Shown: piece by piece, positions 1 to 5,779 of the stretch
Layout of the letters: each line of letters starts with the position of its first letter
Position numbering within the stretch: the stretch's first letter is position 1
From: an uncultured Bacteroidales bacterium
GTDB taxonomy: Bacteria; Bacteroidota; Bacteroidia; Bacteroidales; P3
Length of the DNA: 10,947 bases
Reading direction: 5' to 3'
NCBI GenBank assembly: GCA_937910265.1
Contig: CALEPD010000116.1
Span: 1-10,947 of the forward strand
Translations under genes and position numbers: made by a program
Notes under the pieces: model-generated
The model's database searches: none
Seen by the model: the letters and a program-made list of their open reading frames with translations, nothing else
What the model was told of the DNA's origin: nothing

Positions 1-491
1 CGGGCAATGTATCCACCGGCAACAGCCGCGGCACGGGCAATGTCTCCACCGGCAACAGCCGTGGCACAGGCAATGTATCCACCGGCAACAGCCGTGGCTC
101 GGGCAATGTATCCACCGGCAACAGCCGCGGCACGGGCAATGTCTCCACCGGCAACAGCCGTGGCACAGGCAATGTATCCACCGGCAACAGCCGTGGCTCG
201 GGCAATGTATCCACCGGCAACAGCCGCGGCACGGGCAATGTCTCCACCGGCAATAGCCGTGGCACGGGCAGCGTCTCCACCGGAAACAGCCGCAGCACAG
301 GCAGTGCCTCCATCGGCAACAGCCGCAGTACAGACAAAGCTGCCACCTCCCGCTCATCATCGTCAACAACCGCCAAGTCGGCTCCATCATCAAGCAATAC
401 ACGCTCATCGGCCACCAACAGCCGCGGCACCTCCAACAATACCCGCGGCACCGGCACCACCAACAACCGCGGCACCACCAACAGCAGATAG
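1..491 (+). CDS. C-terminal part of a low-complexity repeat protein (5' partial)
   Basis: The gene enters from the left edge with codons in phase with position 3 and stops at TAG 489-491, leaving 162 complete codons. The first ~110 residues are tandem copies of an 11-residue unit reading GNVSTGNSRGT or GNVSTGNSRGS. The last ~50 residues are non-repeated but keep the same Ser/Thr/Asn/Arg/Gly composition, ending in RGTTNSR. I chose this frame because that composition continues beyond the perfect repeats right up to the stop. The repeat itself is open in every frame, and the frame starting at ATG 7 gives an Ala/Pro-rich peptide that changes character after the repeat. Function is unknown. Small, polar, uncharged-plus-Arg tails of this kind are usually disordered and occur on exported Bacteroidetes proteins; that is inference, since the N-terminus and any signal peptide lie outside the window. 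Confidence 0.6.
   Translation, partial: GNVSTGNSRGTGNVSTGNSRGTGNVSTGNSRGSGNVSTGNSRGTGNVSTGNSRGTGNVSTGNSRGSGNVSTGNSRGTGNVSTGNSRGTGSVSTGNSRSTGSASIGNSRSTDKAATSRSSSSTTAKSAPSSSNTRSSATNSRGTSNNTRGTGTTNNRGTTNSR
3..332 (+). repeat. Ten 33-bp tandem units, organised as 99-bp higher-order repeats
   Basis: Units start at 3, 36, 69, 102, 135, 168, 201, 234, 267 and 300. Three unit types (A, B, C) differ at the third base of the Val codon (gta/gtc), the third base of the Arg codon (cgc/cgt) and the last codon (acg/aca/tcg). The order is A-B-C-A-B-C-A-B' followed by two degenerate units. The 99-bp block 3-101 is identical to 102-200. Divergence rises toward the 3' end: units 9 and 10 carry several substitutions. 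The period is a multiple of three, so copy-number change would keep the reading frame. Confidence 0.95.
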
Positions 492-502
492 TTGGCTGTT
501 AA

Positions 503-595
503 AGGTGGGTTCTATCGATACCCCTTGTATGATATATACCCTTCATATCACACAGTTCCGCATAACCCTAACGCGTTTTTCGATAGAATCCACCT
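503..595. repeat. Large imperfect palindrome (16-bp arms, 61-nt loop)
   Basis: The left arm AGGTGGGTTCTATCGA (503-518) is the reverse complement of the right arm TCGATAGAATCCACCT (580-595) except for one transition, which would be a G-U pair in RNA. The element begins 11 bases after the stop of the upstream gene and ends 36 bases before the next start. The loop is too long, and a 3' T-run is absent, so this is not a standard intrinsic terminator. It could be a short non-autonomous inverted-repeat element, a processing or regulatory RNA structure, or a protein-binding site. I saw no clear target-site duplication beyond AA on each side. Confidence 0.7.
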
Positions 596-631
596 AATAT
601 ATACCCCCCTGTTTTTACTAAAATAAACATC

Positions 632-1501
632 ATGAGTGAAATAAAAGCGTCTGAATTGGTCTTGGCTTCCAACGGGAGCCTCTATCACATACACCTCACA
701 GGCAGTCAGCTTGCCGACAACATTTTCCTCGTGGGCGACCCTGCGCGCGTCGATATGTTCAAGGAACTCTTTGATGAAGTGGAGCACGAGTCGTACAACC
801 GCGAGATACATGCCCTTACCGGCACCTACCGCTGCCATCGCTTCACCGCCATCAGCACCGGCATGGGGTGCGACAACATCGACATTGTGGTTTCCGAATT
901 GGACGCCGCCGCCAACATCAACCTTGCCTCCCGCACAGTGAATCCCGTTCACCGTTCGTTGAACATGATTCGCATCGGCACCAGTGGCTCGTTGCAGCCG
1001 CACATAGCCTGCGGCTCATTGGTCGCCTCGCGCTACGCTGTAGGCCTCGACGGTTTGCTCAACTATTACCACCACGACGACTCGCTCTTCGAAAACGACT
1101 TGAACAACCAGTTTGTGCGTCACATGGATTTCAATCATCGACTTGCACGCCCTTATTCGGTTCAGTGCGATGACAACCTCTTCCGTCGTGTGGCTTTCGA
1201 TATGACCGAAGGCATCACTGCCACCGCGCCGGGGTTCTATGCACCTCAGGGACGCACGCTACGCATTGCACCTGCTGTGCCGCATCTCAACAACAAACTC
1301 GCCTCCTTTTCGTGGAACGGCATTCCTGTCACCAACCTCGAAATGGAGACTTCCGCCATCTACGGCCTCTCCCGCATCATGGACCACCATGCCCTCACTG
1401 TATGCCTCATTATCGCCAACCGTTGCGACGGCACCTTCCTCAGCAATTACCACGACACGATGAAACAGACCATTGTCACCATCCTCAACCGTATGGTCTG
1501 A
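632..1501 (+). CDS. Uridine phosphorylase-like nucleoside phosphorylase
   Basis: This is a 289-residue enzyme of the PNP/UDP phosphorylase family 1 fold. It would split a nucleoside with phosphate into base and ribose-1-phosphate in the cytoplasm (salvage). Visible motifs match the E. coli Udp pattern in order: GDPARV at 35-40 (phosphate site), STGMG at 75-79, RIGTSGSLQPH at 114-124 (phosphate/ribose site), FYAPQGR at 202-208 (aligned with the FYPGQER segment that holds the uracil-binding Gln and Arg), NLEMET at 235-240 (ribose-binding Glu/Met) and IIANR at 260-264. The retained Q-x-R pair argues for uridine over purine nucleosides. The protein is longer than E. coli Udp (253), with extra sequence at the N-terminus and around 145-175. 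The start ATG has no Shine-Dalgarno and an A-rich leader, as usual in Bacteroidetes. I find no TAnnTTTG box between 492 and 631. A secreted protein gene begins 2 nt downstream. Confidence 0.88.
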   Translation: MSEIKASELVLASNGSLYHIHLTGSQLADNIFLVGDPARVDMFKELFDEVEHESYNREIHALTGTYRCHRFTAISTGMGCDNIDIVVSELDAAANINLASRTVNPVHRSLNMIRIGTSGSLQPHIACGSLVASRYAVGLDGLLNYYHHDDSLFENDLNNQFVRHMDFNHRLARPYSVQCDDNLFRRVAFDMTEGITATAPGFYAPQGRTLRIAPAVPHLNNKLASFSWNGIPVTNLEMETSAIYGLSRIMDHHALTVCLIIANRCDGTFLSNYHDTMKQTIVTILNRMV

Positions 1502-1503
1502 TT

Positions 1504-1986
1504 ATGAAACAACCTTTGTTTATGAAATCGATTAAACCTTTCCTGCTTTTGTTGGCCCTCATTGCCGCAACAACAACTTCCTTTGCCCAGGCCTCTTATA
1601 TTGTCGAGCAGCTGGGACGCGACCAAAACCATATAGTCCAGTCGCTGGGTGCCTTTGTAGGAAACGAAAATGCCGAAAGCCAGGCCTTCGACATCACTTT
1701 TATGCCTGGTAGGCAGGCTGAGGGTGTTTTGATTATCAACACTGCCGACTATCGTTGCACCTTCAAACTAAACCCCGAAAACGATGTCTGCTACCAAGTG
1801 TTGCTCGATGTCCGCTCGGCAGCCTTCCTGCACGAATTCAATCAATTGTTTCAATTCTACCGTACCGAGGTCGGCCCCGACGGCAACAAACTGCTCTATT
1901 TCGGCGACAAAGTGGTTACTGTTTCCGAAACATCCTCTCCAACCTCGCGTTTCCGTGCCTTCACGCTACGTGTGGCTGGCAACTGA
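1504..1986 (+). CDS. Small secreted protein of unknown function
   Basis: The protein has 160 residues from ATG 1504; an in-frame ATG at 1522 would give 154. The N-terminus is a classic Sec signal peptide: a Lys-containing start, the hydrophobic run PFLLLLALIAA, and a likely cleavage after SFA or SFAQ at about residue 28-30. The mature ~130 residues have alternating hydrophobic/polar stretches (GVLIINTADY, NKLLYFGDKVVTV, FRAFTLRV) that suggest a small beta-rich periplasmic or surface domain. I do not recognise the family. The start lies 2 nt after the stop of the phosphorylase gene, so the two are probably co-transcribed and translationally coupled. No lipobox cysteine follows the signal peptide. 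The only cysteines visible are one in YRCTF and one in DVCYQ, which could form a disulfide. Confidence 0.75.
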   Translation: MKQPLFMKSIKPFLLLLALIAATTTSFAQASYIVEQLGRDQNHIVQSLGAFVGNENAESQAFDITFMPGRQAEGVLIINTADYRCTFKLNPENDVCYQVLLDVRSAAFLHEFNQLFQFYRTEVGPDGNKLLYFGDKVVTVSETSSPTSRFRAFTLRVAGN

Positions 1987-1998
1987 TTTGACAGTATT

Positions 1999-2409
1999 TC
2001 ACCGCGTAGGCGTATGGCGCATTGTGTGTGGCCAACGTTCAGTTTGTCGAACACAGTCTTCCGGTAGTATATAATGATGTTTCTGTGTCAATGACGCATA
2101 TTTGCGCTCTTCGGCATCCATGCGGGCAACGATGGGCTGTAGGTGTTGTTGTGCCATGTACAACCATTGCCGCTCCTCGTCGGGAATCGAGTCTCGGTAT
2201 ATGTCTAAAGACTGTCTTAAAGCCAACTCTCTGTATTTGTTTTGGCGGGAGTCGGGTGTTGGCGAGATGTATATAATTTTCATAGTGCTGGTGTCGAAGA
2301 GCGACACGGTTTGGTGTATGGAGTTGGCCAATGCATCGGCCATGGCAATGTATGCCTCCATCATGGCGCTGGGCAGCGGTTGGGCCGGGTGGGTGTTTTG
2401 AGTGTGCAT
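1999..2409 (-). pseudogene. PAS-like fragment, probably a truncated LuxR-type regulator
   Basis: The 136-residue reading frame starts at ATG 2409 and ends at TGA 1999-2001, 12 nt from the convergent upstream gene. The stretch NSIHQTVSLFDTSTMKIIYIS followed by IYRDSIPDEERQWL and a helix ending in YASLTQKHHY resembles the first half of the PAS-type sensor domain (the PxDxx helix region) seen in Bacteroidetes PAS-LuxR regulators. The expected remaining PAS strands and the C-terminal helix-turn-helix are missing. After HHY the sequence becomes Arg/Thr/His-rich (RQTERWPHTMRHTPTR) and stops. A good -7 box TATTTTTG sits upstream on the same strand (2471-2478), so it may still be transcribed. The family match is from memory and weak; it could instead be an intact small orphan protein. 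Confidence 0.4.
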
Positions 2410-2470
2410 CTGTTTAGTTTGTTGGCGCCACTGCTATGGCGGCATTTGTGTACTGTTGAATTTTATTGTG

Positions 2471-2478
2471 CAAAAATA
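2471..2478 (-). promoter_or_regulatory. -7 box (TATTTTTG) for the minus-strand PAS-like gene
   Basis: Reading the minus strand, TATTTTTG fits the Bacteroidetes TAnnTTTG consensus and lies about 60 nt before ATG 2409. A TTTTTG lies 14 nt further upstream, which is closer than the usual 19-21 nt spacing for the -33 element. Confidence 0.5.
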
Positions 2479-2564
2479 CAACTTTTCCAACTCAAAAAGG
2501 CTGAAGAGTTGCTTCAAAATCAAAATCCCCACATTTGAGGGTAGTGCGGAAACCAATTGGGTTG

Positions 2565-2572
2565 TATCTTTG
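2565..2572 (+). promoter_or_regulatory. -7 box (TATCTTTG) for the lipoprotein gene
   Basis: TATCTTTG is an exact TAnnTTTG match, 55 nt before ATG 2628. It fixes the start: the longer reading frame opening at 2535 would begin upstream of this promoter. The nearest TTTG upstream (2534-2537) is 27 nt away, further than usual, so the -33 element is uncertain. The promoter diverges from the one at 2471-2478. A 6-bp inverted repeat CAACTC/GAGTTG (2488-2493, 2506-2511) lies between them. Confidence 0.6.
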
Positions 2573-2627
2573 CCACCCGAATGCATTCACTGATAAAATT
2601 ATTTATAAAATTGAAAAACTTAAAATT

Positions 2628-3647
2628 ATGAAAATAATGTTTAGAACAATGAAACAAATCTTATTATTTCTTGCAGTGGTTTTCACATTTCTTCTGGTAT
2701 CTTGTGATAAGGACAATTATATCGAGCCATCCGATTCGGTTTCGCCCAAAAATAGCACTTCGATACCTACTTTTTCTGATTTTGATGAATTGCATGCTGA
2801 AATAAAAATGATAAATGAGTTTACATCTTTAGAAGAAATACGCGACTATGAGATGTCTCAAGGGCGGGAGTCGATAGGAACTAAGTCAGATGCATTCTAT
2901 GAAAGTATTGATCCAAATACGTTTAATAGTGCTCAAGAAATGTTGAACTTTTTTGAGGCAAATAGTAACATATTGGACACTATTATGGAATCTGGTGAAA
3001 TTACGATCCTGCCTAAATATTTCTTTTCTCAATTTAGGCATGTTGCAAATGAGGATGGATTGTTTATTGTTGATACTTGTGTGTTTAAAATCTTTAAGTT
3101 GGGTTTGGTGTCAACTTCTTTAAGCAATTTATATTTGTTATTGTCTCAAAATGAGTCAAATTATGGCAATTTAGATACTTCTGTTTTTAAATATGTAACT
3201 ACACAATATATGCCGCAAGCTTCTCATGCTGGATGTCTTGATGATAATTTTTCTGATTGGTATTTTCAAAATACATTATCCTCGGGCTCCGATTGTGTAA
3301 GCGTTGTGTTGTCAACACAAAGAAATGCACGTCGCAATCTCTATGATTATATAGATACTTATGTATATGTATATAGTAGGCATAAGACTTTGGGCATATG
3401 GTGGGTGTCGAAACATACCCATAGTTGTTCAGGCAATGTGAAATGTCATATTAAAGAAAGTGCGGATGAGTGGGAGATTTATACCAAAAACATAAACACA
3501 AGTAAATTGGGTCGAAAGCTCTCGATTTTTATTTACAGTATGCCATCCAATTCGTCAACAGATACTGATGTCTTCCATTATTATTCGTTTGACATCAAGG
3601 CCAAAACACCTGATTTGGCCTATGCTACACTAACCCATAATCAATGA
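2628..3647 (+). CDS. Lipoprotein of unknown function, AT-rich
   Basis: The protein has 339 residues from ATG 2628; in-frame ATGs at 2637 and 2649 are also possible. The hydrophobic N-terminus ILLFLAVVFTFLLVSC ends in a clean lipobox (LVSC, Cys26 from the first ATG), so it is a lipid-anchored export product. The residues after the cysteine, DKDN, resemble the Lys-plus-acidic surface-export signal described for Bacteroidetes lipoproteins, suggesting outer-membrane surface exposure. The rest is soluble. A helical N-terminal part (SLEEIRDYEMSQGRES, SAQEMLNFFEANS) is followed by a beta-rich region with DGLFIVDTCVFKIF. Several cysteines lie in the second half (GCLDDN, SDCVSV, HSCSGNVKCH). The layout recalls Bacteroides lipoproteins of the DUF4848 kind, but I am not sure. 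Codon choice is strikingly AT-rich compared with neighbouring genes, suggesting recent acquisition. The gene appears monocistronic. Confidence 0.8.
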   Translation: MKIMFRTMKQILLFLAVVFTFLLVSCDKDNYIEPSDSVSPKNSTSIPTFSDFDELHAEIKMINEFTSLEEIRDYEMSQGRESIGTKSDAFYESIDPNTFNSAQEMLNFFEANSNILDTIMESGEITILPKYFFSQFRHVANEDGLFIVDTCVFKIFKLGLVSTSLSNLYLLLSQNESNYGNLDTSVFKYVTTQYMPQASHAGCLDDNFSDWYFQNTLSSGSDCVSVVLSTQRNARRNLYDYIDTYVYVYSRHKTLGIWWVSKHTHSCSGNVKCHIKESADEWEIYTKNINTSKLGRKLSIFIYSMPSNSSTDTDVFHYYSFDIKAKTPDLAYATLTHNQ

Positions 3648-3658
3648 AAATGCATTAT

Positions 3659-3672
3659 CACACTTTAGTGTG
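3659..3672 (+). terminator. Small hairpin after the lipoprotein gene (weak terminator candidate)
   Basis: CACAC-TTTA-GTGTG forms a 5-bp stem with a 4-nt loop 11 nt after the TGA stop. There is no T-tract behind it, so it may be only a weak terminator or an operator near the next promoter. Confidence 0.25.
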
Positions 3673-3695
3673 TACGCTGACTGAGTAATTAATGT

Positions 3696-3703
3696 TATAT
3701 TTG
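3696..3703 (+). promoter_or_regulatory. -7 box (TATATTTG) for the outer-membrane protein gene
   Basis: TATATTTG matches TAnnTTTG exactly and lies 78 nt upstream of ATG 3782, implying a roughly 70-nt AT-rich leader. No clear TTTG is visible at -33. The 3648-3781 gap holds nothing else apart from the small hairpin at 3659-3672. Confidence 0.6.
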
Positions 3704-3781
3704 CAAATGTACAAATTATATATATTAACGAACAGTAAATCAGTAAGATTCTTTATTAGTAATATTAAACCAAATTAATTT

Positions 3782-4357
3782 ATGAAGAAAAACATTTTGA
3801 TTTTGATTGCCGTCATGGCAATGGCAGGCGTGATGAACGCCCAAGAGGGCGGATTTAACCGTTCGGTAAGATTGGGTTACGGCATCGCAGGCCCAACGTC
3901 TCAAACCTCAATGGCCAATCATACAGCAATGCAAATTGCAGTCGAGGCCGATTTGTTGAATATCGGAAAGAATTTGAGTGCGGGTGCCTATTTCGGATAT
4001 TCGCCCTATGTGTCTAACGCGTTCTACCCTATGGCTCGAACCCCGATGTTGAGATTTGGTATTGGTTTACATTACCATTTGTTGGCGGCTGCCGGCATAA
4101 GCTCCGATAAGTTCGACCTCACACTTAATGGCAATATTGGTACTAGCAAACTTTTGCGAGTAAATGATATGGGTTCAGTTGACTCGTACGTAAGTGTGGC
4201 ATTGGATTGGTACCCATTCCAACATTGGGGATTTTTTGCCGAATACGGTTGGGGTCAGTACTACAGCATTTTCGAAGACCCAGCCATACCCACCCCCATT
4301 GTGGGAGGACTTACCTACCCCACAATCTTGAAGGCTGGAGTAAGCTTCCGATTCTAA
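3782..4357 (+). CDS. Small outer-membrane beta-barrel protein
   Basis: The protein has 191 residues. The first ~20 (MKKNILILIAVMAMAGVMNA) form a Sec signal peptide, with cleavage likely before QEGG. The mature part alternates aromatic/hydrophobic and small/polar residues in amphipathic strands separated by short turns (VRLGYGIAGPT, LSAGAYFGYSPYV, MLRFGIGLHYHLL, VSVALDWYPF, WGFFAEYGWGQYY). It ends KAGVSFRF, with the C-terminal phenylalanine typical of substrates of the outer-membrane assembly machinery. This size and pattern fit the eight-stranded OmpA/OmpX/OmpW-like barrels common in Bacteroidetes; no peptidoglycan-binding domain is present. The substrate or partner is unknown. It has its own promoter at 3696-3703 and is closed by a strong hairpin at 4387, so it is probably a single-gene unit. 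Its composition is less AT-rich than that of the preceding lipoprotein. Confidence 0.8.
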   Translation: MKKNILILIAVMAMAGVMNAQEGGFNRSVRLGYGIAGPTSQTSMANHTAMQIAVEADLLNIGKNLSAGAYFGYSPYVSNAFYPMARTPMLRFGIGLHYHLLAAAGISSDKFDLTLNGNIGTSKLLRVNDMGSVDSYVSVALDWYPFQHWGFFAEYGWGQYYSIFEDPAIPTPIVGGLTYPTILKAGVSFRF

Positions 4358-4386
4358 ATTGTATCCCGAGTGCTTAATAAAGTATT

Positions 4387-4425
4387 GCCCCGTGCAACTG
4401 ATAGAGTTGCACGGGGCTGTTTGTA
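4387..4425 (+). terminator. Strong hairpin terminator after the outer-membrane protein gene
   Basis: GCCCCGTGCAACT (4387-4399) pairs perfectly with AGTTGCACGGGGC (4405-4417) around a GATAG loop. This is a 13-bp GC-rich stem followed by TGTTTGTAT. It begins 30 nt after the stop at 4357. Confidence 0.88.
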
Positions 4426-4446
4426 TGATTGTATAAAGCATAAAAT

Positions 4447-4475
4447 AAAAGAAAGCCAACTCGGCTTTCTTTTTT
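4447..4475. terminator. Bidirectional hairpin terminator next to the tRNA gene
   Basis: AAAAGAAAGCC (4447-4457) pairs with GGCTTTCTTTT (4463-4473) around AACTC. The plus strand continues in a T-run, and on the minus strand the opposite arm is likewise T-rich. On the minus strand it lies 4-5 nt beyond the 3' end of the tRNA, where it would end the tRNA transcript. On the plus strand it backs up the hairpin at 4387. Confidence 0.85.
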
Positions 4476-4478
4476 GTG

Positions 4479-4552
4479 TAGCGGGAACCAGACTTGAACT
4501 GGTGACCTCCGGGTTATGAATCCAGCGCTCTAACCAGCTGAGCTATCCCGCC
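4479..4552 (-). tRNA. tRNA-Met (anticodon CAT)
   Basis: The minus strand folds as a cloverleaf: acceptor GGCGGGA/TCCCGCT, D-stem GCTC/GAGC, anticodon loop TTCATAA, T-stem ACCAG/CTGGT with loop TTCAAGT, discriminator A. Total length is 74 nt. The 3' CCA is not encoded; the genome reads ACAC after the acceptor strand. The first pair is G1-U72 and the closing pair of the anticodon stem is an A-C mismatch (CTGGA against CCCGG). CAT is shared by elongator Met, initiator Met and lysidine-modified Ile2 tRNAs. The lack of the initiator-type three G-C pairs next to the anticodon loop argues against initiator. I favour elongator Met, but Ile2 is not excluded. Confidence 0.9.
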
Positions 4553-4587
4553 ATTTGGAGGTGTTTTCCTCTGTCCGAAAACGTGTG

Positions 4588-4619
4588 CAAAAGTACAAAC
4601 TTTTTTTAATATGACAAAA
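4588..4619 (-). promoter_or_regulatory. Promoter of the tRNA gene (-33 TTTTG, -7 TACTTTTG)
   Basis: On the minus strand TTTTG (4619-4615) is followed by exactly 19 nt and then TACTTTTG (4595-4588). This is the textbook Bacteroidetes housekeeping promoter arrangement. Transcription would start about 30 nt before the mature tRNA 5' end at 4552. Confidence 0.8.
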
Positions 4620-4667
4620 TTTTTTTATATTTTATTTTAGGGACACTATAAATGAATATTTTGCGTT

Positions 4668-5768
4668 ATGCACCGTATGACAGAAGATAAGCATTTGTAT
4701 AGCAATTTTGAATACGACAGTGCATTAAATGTGCTAAAAGGCGTCAATCAACCTGCGCAGGTAAATGAGGCTTATATTCAGCGCATGCGCATGATGAAAC
4801 GCACCGAACCCACTATCGAGGAACTCGTGGATGGCATTGTGTCGGGCGACCGTGTGCTGCTCAGTAGGGCCATCACCCTCGTCGAAAGTGAACTGCCACA
4901 GCACTACTCTAAGGCACAGGCAGTAATTGAGCGATGTCTGTCCCATGCAGGCAAGTCGGTGCGATTGGGCATCACGGGCGTTCCGGGTGCCGGCAAGAGT
5001 ACAACAATAGAGGCGTTGGGCAAGTATTTGACCGGTCATGGACACAAAGTGGCTGTGCTGGCAATCGACCCCAGCAGCGAACGCAGCAAGGGAAGCATCT
5101 TGGGCGACAAGACCCGCATGGAGGAACTATCCGTCGACCCCAACGCCTTCATTCGCCCCTCCCCCTCTGCAGGCTCCCTTGGTGGAGTGGCTCGCAAAAC
5201 CCGCGAGATAATTCTGCTGTGCGAGGCTGCAGGTTTCGATGTGGTGATTGTCGAGACTGTCGGTGTGGGACAATCCGAGATAGCGGCACACTCAATGGTT
5301 GATTTCTTCCTTCTGCTGCAGGTGGCCAACACTGGCGACGAACTGCAGGGCATAAAACGCGGCATTATGGAAATGGCCGACATGATTGCCATAAACAAAT
5401 GCGACATCGACCACAATATGTCGGAACTGGCTGCCGCTCAGTACCGCAACGCACTGCATTTGTTCCCCCTGCCCGATTCGGGCAGACCTGTCTCTGTTGC
5501 GCTTTGCTCCGCCCATTCAAAGGAAGGCATTGCCGAACTATGGCATGAAGTGATGGACTATGTGGCCTTTGCCAAAGGCAACGGATATTTTGGACTGAAG
5601 CGTCAGCAGCAGAATATCAGAATTATGCACGAAACGATTGAGAACGGACTGCGTAGCCGCTTTTATGCCACTCCCGGACTTGAGGAGCGTATGGCACAGC
5701 TGGAGCAGGATATTCTGCACGACCGAATCAGCGCCTACCGTGCCGCCGAGCAACTGTTGAACGTTTGA
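4668..5768 (+). CDS. meaB: MeaB/ArgK-type P-loop GTPase (B12 mutase chaperone)
   Basis: The 366-residue protein belongs to the MeaB/MMAA family of G3E GTPases. These cytoplasmic proteins gate adenosylcobalamin loading and protect methylmalonyl-CoA mutase from inactivation, supporting the succinyl-CoA/propionyl-CoA pathway. The motifs are all intact: Walker A GVPGAGKST (104-112), DPSSERS (134-140, Mg/switch I region), RPSPSAGSLGG (163-173), ETVGVGQSE (196-204, switch II) and NKCD (243-246, guanine specificity). The helical N-terminal extension and C-terminal dimerisation helix are present, so the length is normal. ATG 4668 is the annotated start; ATG 4677 is equally possible. An imperfect TATTTTG lies just before it, but I do not trust it as a promoter. 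No mutase gene is in the window. hemW follows 11 nt after the stop, so the two are probably co-transcribed. Confidence 0.93.
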   Translation: MHRMTEDKHLYSNFEYDSALNVLKGVNQPAQVNEAYIQRMRMMKRTEPTIEELVDGIVSGDRVLLSRAITLVESELPQHYSKAQAVIERCLSHAGKSVRLGITGVPGAGKSTTIEALGKYLTGHGHKVAVLAIDPSSERSKGSILGDKTRMEELSVDPNAFIRPSPSAGSLGGVARKTREIILLCEAAGFDVVIVETVGVGQSEIAAHSMVDFFLLLQVANTGDELQGIKRGIMEMADMIAINKCDIDHNMSELAAAQYRNALHLFPLPDSGRPVSVALCSAHSKEGIAELWHEVMDYVAFAKGNGYFGLKRQQQNIRIMHETIENGLRSRFYATPGLEERMAQLEQDILHDRISAYRAAEQLLNV

Positions 5769-5779
5769 GGCGCTGTACG

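Noticed and set aside
3..332. CRISPR-like array
   Set aside because: The 33-bp units abut directly with no unique spacers and keep a reading frame, so this is a coding tandem repeat.
7..597. 196-residue Ala/Pro-rich reading frame (MYPPATAAARA repeats)
   Set aside because: It is another frame of the 33-bp repeat, which has no stop in any frame. Its composition changes sharply after the repeat and it runs through the palindrome. The frame ending at 491 keeps one composition to its stop.
548..1003. 151-residue minus-strand ORF
   Set aside because: Antisense shadow of the phosphorylase gene, which has full family motifs on the plus strand.
2488..2511. CAACTC/GAGTTG inverted repeat as an operator
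   Set aside because: Only 6-bp arms with a 12-nt gap; expected by chance in AT-rich intergenic DNA.
4657..4663. TATTTTG as a promoter giving leaderless meaB
   Set aside because: One T is missing from the TAnnTTTG consensus and no -33 partner is present.
5765..5779. TTG start for hemW overlapping the meaB stop
   Set aside because: The ATG at 5780 gives the family N-terminus directly before IHIPFC; the extra RRCT residues have no support.
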